From: an uncultured bacterium | Lineage (GTDB): Bacteria; Hydrogenedentota; Hydrogenedentia; Hydrogenedentales; Hydrogenedentaceae | NCBI GenBank assembly: GCA_938014335.1 | Contig: CALLRP010000008.1 | Coordinates: 1-64,000, forward strand | Reading direction: 5' to 3' | Length of the DNA stretch: 64,000 nt | Translations under genes and position numbers: made by a program | Notes under the pieces: model-generated | Database searches by the model: none | Told to the model about the DNA's origin: nothing | What the model saw: the letters and a program-made list of their open reading frames with translations, nothing else | Part shown: positions 19,162 to 26,653 of the stretch, in pieces | Position numbering within the stretch: the stretch's first letter is position 1 | How the letters are laid out: every line of letters starts with the position of its first letter

Positions 19162-19977
19162 ATGTATAAAGAAGTAGGTGCTATAAAAAAGAAGCCGAAG
19201 AGGGGACAAAGTAGAAAAGAAACACAGAATAACCCTGAAAAAAAAATTTTGTTGTTCGGAAAAGATATTAAAGACCTTCTTCCCGTATTTAAAAAATTCC
19301 CTCAATTGAAGGTTGTCCAGGAGAACCCCGATTTTGTGTTAAGTTATGGAGGGGATGGGACGCTTCTTGCATCTGAATATGCCTATCCGCATATTCCTAA
19401 AATACCTATCTTAAAAAGTCTACGGGGACATCGGTGTATTCCTCATCCTCCAGAAGAAGTATTGAAAAGATTGGTCGAAGATAAACTTATTCCTTATCGT
19501 TATATAAAATTATTCTGTTCTGTGTATCCTGATGGAGCCAATCAACCATCTCATAAATTTGAAGCACTCAATGAAGTTATGGTTGAAAAGGGTAAAATTA
19601 ATACTGCGGTGCGATTTAAAATCTGGATTGACGGTATTTCTTATGAAGGGGAAGATAAAGATATACTCGGTGATGGTTTTATGATAAGCACGCCCTTTGG
19701 GAGTACAGCCTATTTTTCAAATGTTACCAGGGGTATTTTCTGGAATGGTATTGGAATCGCTTTTTTAGCCACATCCGAAGCAGTTACACACATGATTGTA
19801 TCGGAAAATACAATGGTAGAAGTAAAAATAACACGAGGTCCAGCAGTGCTCGCTTATGACAATGCCCCTGCATCTATCCCTTTACAAGCAGGAGATATAT
19901 TAGTAGTTAAAAAGTCACCTAATGATGCTATCATCTACTCCTGTGGTGTGGTTCATAAATTATCAGAACCTTTCTAA
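19162..19977 (+). CDS. nadK: NAD kinase
   Basis: The enzyme phosphorylates NAD+ to NADP+ in the cytoplasm. The 271-residue chain carries the family signatures: GGDGT at 63-67 with Asp65 of the active site, the Asn-Glu motif at 137-138 ('ALNEVMVEKG'), and the glycine-rich 'STPFGSTAY' at 176-184 preceded by GDG. The length is slightly below the usual 280-300 residues, and the first ~27 lysine-rich residues look dispensable. The start is uncertain: only a weak Shine-Dalgarno (TTAGG) precedes ATG 19162. It follows the PilZ gene closely and is followed by a 302-bp AT-rich gap, suggesting the end of a short operon. Confidence 0.85.
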   Translation: MYKEVGAIKKKPKRGQSRKETQNNPEKKILLFGKDIKDLLPVFKKFPQLKVVQENPDFVLSYGGDGTLLASEYAYPHIPKIPILKSLRGHRCIPHPPEEVLKRLVEDKLIPYRYIKLFCSVYPDGANQPSHKFEALNEVMVEKGKINTAVRFKIWIDGISYEGEDKDILGDGFMISTPFGSTAYFSNVTRGIFWNGIGIAFLATSEAVTHMIVSENTMVEVKITRGPAVLAYDNAPASIPLQAGDILVVKKSPNDAIIYSCGVVHKLSEPF

Positions 19978-20279
19978 TAAAATATACCATGAACTAACTT
20001 TAAGGAAAAGATGGGGGAACATTTATAATGTATCAAAATTTTCAAACAGGAACCTAACTTTTTGCTTAACCAATATGCACAAAAATTAATCCTATAATAT
20101 AAAATCTTTAATATTAATAAATTATTGATTTGTTTACTATTTAGACAAATTTTTATATTTTAATAATAATAAAATATAAATAACTATTGAATAAATATTC
20201 GTTTTATATTATAATAATATTATTATATATATAATAACATAAAATTTATTAGTAATAATTATGATAAAGGAATTGATGA
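19978..20279. other. 302-bp AT-rich intergenic region
   Basis: The stretch is almost pure A and T in its second half, with ATTATATATATAAT-like runs around 20210-20240, and contains no convincing gene or stable hairpin. AAAGGA near its right end is the ribosome-binding site of the next gene. A promoter is likely within it but cannot be pinned down in such AT-rich DNA. Confidence 0.5.
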
Positions 20280-20759
20280 ATGTTACATTATAAAGAAACA
20301 AGCGATACTTACCATGTGATATGTTCATGTGGTCAAACATATCCTATTGCTAAACCAGACCTTCTTGACCAATTAACTTGTGGTGTATGTGGCAAAGTTA
20401 TAAAAATAACCAAAGAAAATCTACTTAAACCCAACGAAACAGCTACTGCCATCTATCGGAAATTAAAAAATACACCTCCTATTGAGCGCATTATAGAAGG
20501 GGTCCGACTCATTAAAGAAGGAAAGCATGAACATGCAATCCCCTTGTTTCATTCGATTGTAGACGAGATTCAACCTATACGCGAAGCTTTTTATGGGCTC
20601 GGTTATTGTTATTATAAAGATAAAAAATACTTAGATAGTCTCCTTTTCCTCGGTATTGCGGTATATTTAGGACATCCCCACGCTCACACACTATTTGATA
20701 AAGTAAAAACTATACTAAAAATTAATGAGAATAACACCCATAACCTACCCGCAGAATAG
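20280..20759 (+). CDS. small Zn-ribbon and TPR-like protein
   Basis: The 159 residues begin with a likely zinc ribbon: Cys15-x-Cys17 and Cys34-x2-Cys37. Helical repeats follow from about residue 70. 'EGKHEHAIPLFHSIVDE' and 'YGLGYCYYKDKKYLDSLLFL' have the Gly/Ala/Tyr spacing of TPR pairs. There is no signal peptide, so it is presumably cytoplasmic. ATG 20280 is preceded by AAAGGA at about 9 bases. No pathway is indicated by the neighbours (NAD kinase upstream, crotonase downstream, both separated by AT-rich gaps), so a scaffold or adaptor role is a guess. I do not recognise a named family. Confidence 0.6.
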   Translation: MLHYKETSDTYHVICSCGQTYPIAKPDLLDQLTCGVCGKVIKITKENLLKPNETATAIYRKLKNTPPIERIIEGVRLIKEGKHEHAIPLFHSIVDEIQPIREAFYGLGYCYYKDKKYLDSLLFLGIAVYLGHPHAHTLFDKVKTILKINENNTHNLPAE

Positions 20760-20932
20760 TTATTCAAGTTCCTCCCTCTATAAAAGTGTAGTTTTCTTAT
20801 TATATTATAATCCCAAGTGGAAAATATATGTTTTATATAATTAAACTATAAGATGAACCGTGTGATGTATTTATTATCTTTAAATAAAATTAGTATTATT
20901 GAATTATAAATAAACAAGATAAGGAGATTACT

Positions 20933-21715
20933 ATGGATTACCAATTCTTGTTAACTGAAAAGCAAAATGCAAGTTTTTGGATTACCCTGAACCGTCCGAA
21001 AGCCAATGCCCTCTCAAGAGAATTATTGGTTGAGATTTATAATGCTATAGAGGAGGCGGAAAATTCCCCAGATATTAGAGTAATCATAATTACAGGGGGA
21101 GAAGGCAAGTTTTTTGCGGCGGGTGCAGACATACCGACTATAGCCCAGGATTTAGATGACCCTATGGGAGAGGGGAAAATGCTTGCACAGGGGATAAAAA
21201 CGATGAACCGTATAGAAGCATGCACAAAACCTGTAATTGCGAGTGTGAATGGTTTTGCTTTAGGTGGGGGGTGTGAGTTAGCCCTAGCATGCCATATTCG
21301 GATTGCATCTGCAACAGCTACATTCGGTCAACCTGAAATTAATTTGGGGATTATCCCGGGTTGGGGAGGGACATTCCGTCTCCCGCGTGTTGTGGGAGAA
21401 GGCAGGGCGATGGATTTGATACTCACAGGTAGAAGTATCTCCGCAGAAGAAGCCTTACAATATGGGTTAGTAAGTAAGGTCGTTCCTCATGAAGAGTTAA
21501 AGAGAACCGCACAGGAATTAGCAGACCTGCTTGCATCGAAACCACCGATAGCCCTTCGGGAACTTATTCTATTGCAACAGAAACGGATTGCAGACCCTGG
21601 ACATGCGGGGGATTATGAAAAATCTTCATTTGAACAGTGCGCAAAATCATCCGATGCACGCGAGGGGGTAGAATCGTTTTTGAATAAGCGAACACCCCAA
21701 TTTAAAGGTGTTTAA
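20933..21715 (+). CDS. enoyl-CoA hydratase/isomerase family protein (crotonase fold)
   Basis: This 260-residue protein is full length for the crotonase family. The oxyanion-hole and CoA region reads 'FFAAGADI' (60-67) and 'ALGGGCELALAC' (109-120). The two catalytic glutamates of enoyl-CoA hydratases are present as Glu115 and Glu135 ('FGQPEINLGIIPG'), so hydratase activity, adding water across a 2-enoyl-CoA, is more likely than a pure isomerase or synthase. The C-terminal helices end in 'SFLNKRTPQFKG', typical of short-chain hydratases. ATG 20933 follows AAGGAG. No other fatty-acid or butyrate genes are adjacent, so the physiological substrate is open. Confidence 0.85.
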   Translation: MDYQFLLTEKQNASFWITLNRPKANALSRELLVEIYNAIEEAENSPDIRVIIITGGEGKFFAAGADIPTIAQDLDDPMGEGKMLAQGIKTMNRIEACTKPVIASVNGFALGGGCELALACHIRIASATATFGQPEINLGIIPGWGGTFRLPRVVGEGRAMDLILTGRSISAEEALQYGLVSKVVPHEELKRTAQELADLLASKPPIALRELILLQQKRIADPGHAGDYEKSSFEQCAKSSDAREGVESFLNKRTPQFKGV

Positions 21716-21762
21716 TTCCACTTTCATATTAATATTGCCCCCCACCCAACCTTGAATAAATC

Positions 21763-21789
21763 TTGTAAGCATCCCGGGTCGCTTATAAT
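21763..21789 (+). promoter_or_regulatory. possible sigma-70 promoter for the ceramidase-C45 gene
   Basis: TATAAT at 21784-21789 is a perfect -10 box about 47 bases before the start codon. The best -35 is TTGTAA at 21763-21768, with a short 15-base spacer. The position is sensible, but the -35 match and spacing are poor. Confidence 0.3.
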
Positions 21790-21835
21790 GTATCCATAGT
21801 GATACAATTAAAGATTATATCCATGAGATTTTTTT

Positions 21836-24217
21836 ATGAAAGAACGATTGCATTTTTTTTATCAATTATCGGCAATTGTCTGGGCAATTTCTGCCTTTTT
21901 ACTTTTTTCGTCCTTAACAGATGCATTTGCACTTAAAGCAGGAGCCGTTAAAGCAGAGATTACACCCGATTTAGGTGTTCCTCTAAATGGTTATGGGGCA
22001 AGATTAGGGAAAGGGGCACGAGCCGTTCATGACCCATTATGGGCACATGTTCTTTATCTTGCTGATGATGAAACAGAGTTATTTCTGGTTAGCCTGGATT
22101 TATGTGTTGTTGACAGAGAACTGAGAGAAAAAGTCCTATTGATGGCACCAGAAAATTTCCCTGTACAAAATATCATTATGACAGCAACACATACCCATAA
22201 TGGCTTTGGGGGTATGTGTAAAAATTATCCCTTCCGATTTGTTTCGGGCAGATATATGCCTGAATTGGTAGAACGTACTGCTCACATCATTGGCCAGGCT
22301 CTACATGACGCAAAGAACAAAGCTCAAAATGCGGTAATGGGTTATGGAACTATACAGCAGAATGACCTAACATGTAACCGTCGTTACCCCGGCGGTCCAA
22401 TGGACCCACAAATCGGTTTTATAGTCGTTGAAGATGCGAATGGGAAAGAGATTGCTATTATTGCCAATATGGCGGGGCATCCTACATCCATCGGCGACGA
22501 AGATTTCTATTCTTTTTCTGCAGATTATCCGGGATATTATTATCTCGAAATAGAACAACTGGCATCACCAGGATGTGTTCCGTTCTTTTTGAATGGTGCA
22601 GAAGGGAACCAGACTATCCAAGCACCACAACAAACTTCTGGATGGGCACGGACAGAAAAAGTGGGAAGACTCTTGGCTCAACGAGTATATGAAGCTCAGA
22701 AAAATGTTCCACTATCCGAAGTAAAATTGAAATTAACGGCACAAGAAATTCCTTTGCCGATGAGTATCGCAGATTTTTTACCGCAAAAGACAATATTCCA
22801 TTCTTTGAAGATAAATGACCTTGCTATTTCATTTTTTCCGGGTGAGCTATGTGTGGAGTTTGCCCTTCAATTGAGAGAATATGCTTTATCGGAGGGATTT
22901 AAATATCATTTTACGGTGGGGCTGGCAAATGATTATCTGTTATATTTTGTTCCTAAACATCTCCTTTTTGATAAAACATATGAAGCAGGGTCAAATTTTT
23001 TCGGTCCGCAGGCTGAACGATGGGTATTAAATACCTGCTTATCTTTATTGGGGATAGATAAACCGGAATTACAAAATCCATCGGTGGATTTTCCAAAGAT
23101 AGACACGAGAGAAAATAAAATAACGCTTATAAATCTTTCTGGGAATTCTTATGAAAAAGGATTTGCAAGGGGACAATTTTCAAAAGAGCAAATCCAAAAA
23201 CGGTTTGATGAATTAATACAAAAACCTGTGTCAGAAGGACGATATGTACCGGAACAGGGTTTTTTGGCCTCGATACCCTATTCATGGATAAATGTAAGTT
23301 CACTTCTTCTGCCTGCGATGGCAATAAGTATTCGTCCCTGGGCAAAGAAAATACACCCTGAAATAGTTAACGAAATTATTGGGACTTCAGATGGGGCTGG
23401 AATTCCGTTTGATAAAATCTGGCTTCTTCAAAATGCTATGAACATACAGAATGCTCAATCATTAAACCCATTATTTGATACTCCATTATGTACTTCCATT
23501 GCTGTTTTTGGTGAGCGAGCAGGTGCAAAGGATGTTCTTGTTGCTCATACTATTGATTGGGCGATAGATGAAACTCCTGTTGTAATCAAACATAAACCGG
23601 ATAATGGTGCCGGTTTTATTGAAATTACTTTTCCGTGGTTTAATGGAACAATATGCGGAATGAACCATTCTGGTATTGTGCTATCTATCACTCGTGATAC
23701 CTCTCGGAAGACCAATTTATCGGAAGATACTCCGGGTCCAGAATTTACATTAAAGCATGTCTTATCTGCCTGTATAACTGTAGAGTCTGCAATAGAAGAA
23801 ATATCTAAAATAACTATTCCTCCTGCTTATCATATCCTTCTTGTGGGTAAGAATAGCAAAGGGAAATGGTTAACACAAGTATTCCCAACTCCTAAACCAG
23901 AGGACACCTTGATTCAATCATTAATCAAACAAGGGATTGTATTGGGTTGTGGCTCAATTATAGATGCTTCAGAAACGACCGCAAAAAGATATTCAAATCT
24001 CATAAAGAAAATAGAGGAGGAACGGATTATAAGTCCTGAGGAATTAAAAACAGTGATGACATCTGAGAACAGAGTGGATACTTCTTTAACTCAAATATGG
24101 AATGAAAATAGTCGTTGTAGTGTCATATTGGAACCTTTAGAGAGTAAAGTTTGGTTATCTATTAGAAATAATGAGGGGAAACCTTCAGAGTTTATATCAT
24201 TAGATGTGGGAAATTAG
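21836..24217 (+). CDS. neutral ceramidase-like domain fused to C45 acyltransferase-like Ntn hydrolase
   Basis: A signal segment (residues ~7-32) directs export. Residues ~33-415 resemble neutral/alkaline ceramidase N-terminal domains: 'GAVKAEITPD' near the start, THTHNG with His119 and His121, His215 in 'MAGHPTSIG', Glu337 in 'FPGELCVEF' and Tyr367 in 'NDYLLYF'. These fit the two-His, Glu, Tyr zinc site known from Pseudomonas ceramidase. Residues ~430-785 resemble peptidase C45/acyl-CoA:6-APA acyltransferase. 'SYEKGFARGQ' opens the domain, 'GIPFDKIWLLQNAMN' follows, and Cys552 in 'PLCTSIAV' is the expected N-terminal nucleophile after self-cleavage. Both halves cleave amide bonds, so the protein may deacylate N-acyl lipids or related amides. 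The next gene starts 6 bases downstream. The domain calls are fairly firm; the fused function is inferred. Confidence 0.75.
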   Translation: MKERLHFFYQLSAIVWAISAFLLFSSLTDAFALKAGAVKAEITPDLGVPLNGYGARLGKGARAVHDPLWAHVLYLADDETELFLVSLDLCVVDRELREKVLLMAPENFPVQNIIMTATHTHNGFGGMCKNYPFRFVSGRYMPELVERTAHIIGQALHDAKNKAQNAVMGYGTIQQNDLTCNRRYPGGPMDPQIGFIVVEDANGKEIAIIANMAGHPTSIGDEDFYSFSADYPGYYYLEIEQLASPGCVPFFLNGAEGNQTIQAPQQTSGWARTEKVGRLLAQRVYEAQKNVPLSEVKLKLTAQEIPLPMSIADFLPQKTIFHSLKINDLAISFFPGELCVEFALQLREYALSEGFKYHFTVGLANDYLLYFVPKHLLFDKTYEAGSNFFGPQAERWVLNTCLSLLGIDKPELQNPSVDFPKIDTRENKITLINLSGNSYEKGFARGQFSKEQIQKRFDELIQKPVSEGRYVPEQGFLASIPYSWINVSSLLLPAMAISIRPWAKKIHPEIVNEIIGTSDGAGIPFDKIWLLQNAMNIQNAQSLNPLFDTPLCTSIAVFGERAGAKDVLVAHTIDWAIDETPVVIKHKPDNGAGFIEITFPWFNGTICGMNHSGIVLSITRDTSRKTNLSEDTPGPEFTLKHVLSACITVESAIEEISKITIPPAYHILLVGKNSKGKWLTQVFPTPKPEDTLIQSLIKQGIVLGCGSIIDASETTAKRYSNLIKKIEEERIISPEELKTVMTSENRVDTSLTQIWNENSRCSVILEPLESKVWLSIRNNEGKPSEFISLDVGN

Positions 24218-24223
24218 GTTTAT

Positions 24224-25765
24224 ATGAGCGAAACAGTGCGCGTATTTAATGAATTTGGGACTCGAAGATATAAGAGAAGAGGGGGCTTTTACAAATTTCT
24301 ATTCAAAATATTTGTTCTGGCTATAATTGTTTTTTCTTTTTGGTTTTTATGGACAACGAGAGATTTATATCCTGTGGAACGATTTATTCCCTCCTCTCCT
24401 GCATTTGAAATCTTTAGTCCCCAGCTTATGCAAAATTATCAAAATATTATTCAATTCCCTCTCTGGAATTTAGTAGAATCTTCGTCCTCTGTATATGAAA
24501 TAAAAAAAATGTTATCTGATGAGCAAAAAATACCTCTATGGATAATAAAACATCTCATTTATGACTTTTTTTACTTTTCTATAAATGATATTCACTCTTT
24601 TAATAATGTCCTACTCATTATTCGTTTATCAAGGATTGGTTGTGTTATAGAAAATTTCTACTCGTGGACCCAACCGGTAGAAATAGACTGGGCAGGAGGA
24701 CTTAACCTTAAGTACATCCCAGAGCAGAAATTATATTATAGCCGAAAAGGAAGGGTTTTATTACTCTCAACAAATCGGGAGACTTTAATCCAAGCCTTAA
24801 CCCAAGAAGGAAATAAGAGGTCCCAGACCATTCTTGCTAAAGAGCTTTTAAAAAATCAGGGAAAACATTTAGCATGGGGAACGCTAACTCCTTCTCACGA
24901 GCGTTTCCAGGAACTTATTTCATCTGTACATTTTTACATAGGTCTTACACAAAATCAGTTAGGGTTGCGATGTGAAACACAAATAAACCCGGACCCTGAA
25001 ACACCGTGGAGTATTTTACTTACTGAAATTGTTTCCGCTTCTCTTCGAGAACCTGCGGACGCGTTATTCTCAATCTCTCTTGATACAGGGGTGCCCATTA
25101 AAACATGGCTTCGTGCTTTTGAGGTAATTCCTCAAGCCAGTATTGCATTGCCATCTTCTACAACTTCGGAATTGCCTTTTGAGGAATGGATAAAATCTTT
25201 TGCCCCTCTTGTGGATAATCAATTTTATATTGCAATAGACACATTATATAAAGATGAGATTATACCTTTTATTCCTAGATATTGTGTCATTGCAAAAAAC
25301 CGCCCCAATATGTGTGAAAATATAATAAGAACTATTATTGAACCAACAATTATTATCTTAGGGGAGAGAAATAAAGCTCTTTCGGTTTCTAATTCTAATG
25401 AATATATTGTTCCCCTTATAGGGAGTTCACAAACAGACCTACATATTCAATGTACCGATGAATTCATCTTATTTTCAAATAATTCAGAATTGCAAAGTCG
25501 AACGGTGGAATATATTAAGAATAAGCCACTTTCTTCAGAAGGTAATTATTCTCTTATTTTACAAATGAAGCCTGAAAAGATAGTAGAAGAAATAAATGAC
25601 GCCACTGCAGTTCTGACAGATTCAAATATATTACAATTTCACGACCCGAAAAAAATTAATGATTTATTCAATAAAATTAAGTTATTCAAAGAAATCAAAA
25701 TTAAAATTAGTCTCGATAAGGGACAATTGAAAATAAGTGGTGTGATTGAGTTTAACAGTAAATGA
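24224..25765 (+). CDS. single-pass membrane-anchored protein of unknown function
   Basis: A basic N terminus (RRYKRRGG) precedes one transmembrane helix (about residues 25-45, 'FKIFVLAIIVFSFWFLW'). A ~465-residue extracytoplasmic domain follows. That domain alternates strands and helices, with phrases such as 'YYSRKGRVLLLSTNRETL' and 'LLTEIVSASLREPADALFSI', loosely reminiscent of DUF3352-type proteins. I do not recognise a definite family and see no catalytic motif. The ATG comes 6 bases after the stop of the ceramidase-C45 gene, so the pair is almost certainly one operon, and this protein may act with it at the membrane. The function is left open. Confidence 0.6.
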   Translation: MSETVRVFNEFGTRRYKRRGGFYKFLFKIFVLAIIVFSFWFLWTTRDLYPVERFIPSSPAFEIFSPQLMQNYQNIIQFPLWNLVESSSSVYEIKKMLSDEQKIPLWIIKHLIYDFFYFSINDIHSFNNVLLIIRLSRIGCVIENFYSWTQPVEIDWAGGLNLKYIPEQKLYYSRKGRVLLLSTNRETLIQALTQEGNKRSQTILAKELLKNQGKHLAWGTLTPSHERFQELISSVHFYIGLTQNQLGLRCETQINPDPETPWSILLTEIVSASLREPADALFSISLDTGVPIKTWLRAFEVIPQASIALPSSTTSELPFEEWIKSFAPLVDNQFYIAIDTLYKDEIIPFIPRYCVIAKNRPNMCENIIRTIIEPTIIILGERNKALSVSNSNEYIVPLIGSSQTDLHIQCTDEFILFSNNSELQSRTVEYIKNKPLSSEGNYSLILQMKPEKIVEEINDATAVLTDSNILQFHDPKKINDLFNKIKLFKEIKIKISLDKGQLKISGVIEFNSK

Positions 25766-25957
25766 CCTGAATATTACAATATTTGAAAAAAATGTAAAAT
25801 TATATATATCAGATATTTACAGAAATTTTAGACACAAATATTTATAAAAATGGTAGAATTATTTAGAAATTGTTTACAAAAAAATTTGAATTTTGTATAA
25901 AAATTTGTTAAATTATTAAAATGTTTTTATATGTTATGTTCATGAAGGAGTAGTTTG

Positions 25958-26335
25958 ATGGACAACGAATGTTGTTATGGTAAAGCATTTTTGTCCGTAG
26001 GATGTAATCGTGAATTGTTTCTTTGTAATATTCGTCAGTTTGTAGATTTTTCCCTTGAAGACTATATCATAGATGAGATGATACGATGTCTTTGTGAATT
26101 TTCTCCTAACCATATAAAAGTCCTGCATAAGAATATCCTTCAGAAAGTTGAAATTGAAAAACATGTATGGATTGAATCCGAAAAGCAAGGTAAAAATGTA
26201 AAAACAGAAGCCACCTATGAATGGATAATAAAATACGCACACCATTTTAATCATTGGTATGAACGGGAGTTCGGGGATAAGTTCCGAAATAATTTCCACG
26301 ATAACGATTACTATGATATGAATTTTGCAAAATAA
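25958..26335 (+). CDS. small hypothetical protein, cysteine-containing N terminus and acidic/aromatic C terminus
   Basis: The 125-residue frame opens with ATG 25958, preceded by AAGGAG (25945-25950) at an ideal 7-base spacing, which is the main reason to believe it; an in-frame TTG sits one codon earlier. Cysteines cluster in the first ~50 residues (CCYG, GCN, LCN, CLC). The tail is rich in His, Asn, Asp and Tyr (HHFNHWYERE, NNFHDNDYYD). There is no signal peptide or membrane segment. I do not recognise the family. A 119-residue frame on the opposite strand covers the same DNA but has no ribosome-binding site. It is a possible metal-binding or regulatory protein, but that is speculation. Confidence 0.5.
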   Translation: MDNECCYGKAFLSVGCNRELFLCNIRQFVDFSLEDYIIDEMIRCLCEFSPNHIKVLHKNILQKVEIEKHVWIESEKQGKNVKTEATYEWIIKYAHHFNHWYEREFGDKFRNNFHDNDYYDMNFAK

Positions 26336-26653
26336 TTTTTTATCAGAGGGACACAGTAATTAAGCCAGAGCACGCCCCTACTCAGGTTAAGAAAAATTAG
26401 CTAAGGGAAGGATATTATCGCGACATTTAAACCGAGTAGAAGAATGTCTTTCATCATGAATTTTTAGTTATTACTTAAGAAAATAAAAAGAGTTTAGGAA
26501 GAAAGAAAATAAAAAGGGGTGTTTTAATCAATTAAGGGAGCCTTTTCGCAATTTGAAGTGTGATAGGATAGGAATTCTTATATACAAAAAAAGTAGAGAC
26601 ATCTCCACGATGTCTCTACTTTTGAAAAAACTAAAATTTCATTTGCGTTATGC
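26336..26653. other. 318-bp intergenic region between convergent genes
   Basis: No gene or recognised RNA is visible. The right end carries the strong terminator listed below. The remainder is purine-rich, AT-rich DNA with no repeat that I could match to elsewhere in the window. Confidence 0.5.
26589..26623 (-). terminator. rho-independent terminator of the EG/dockerin-like gene
   Basis: A perfect 15-bp stem (26589-26603 with 26609-26623) closes a 5-base loop. Read on the minus strand it begins about 30 bases after the stop codon at 26654 and is followed by a run of seven T. The stem itself starts with AAAA and ends in TTTT, so weaker termination from the plus-strand side is also possible. 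Confidence 0.9.

Noticed and set aside
25940-26299. 119-residue frame on the minus strand over the small hypothetical gene
   Set aside because: It has no ribosome-binding site, while the plus-strand frame has an ideal AAGGAG; its Phe/Tyr/Ile-rich composition fits an antisense shadow.
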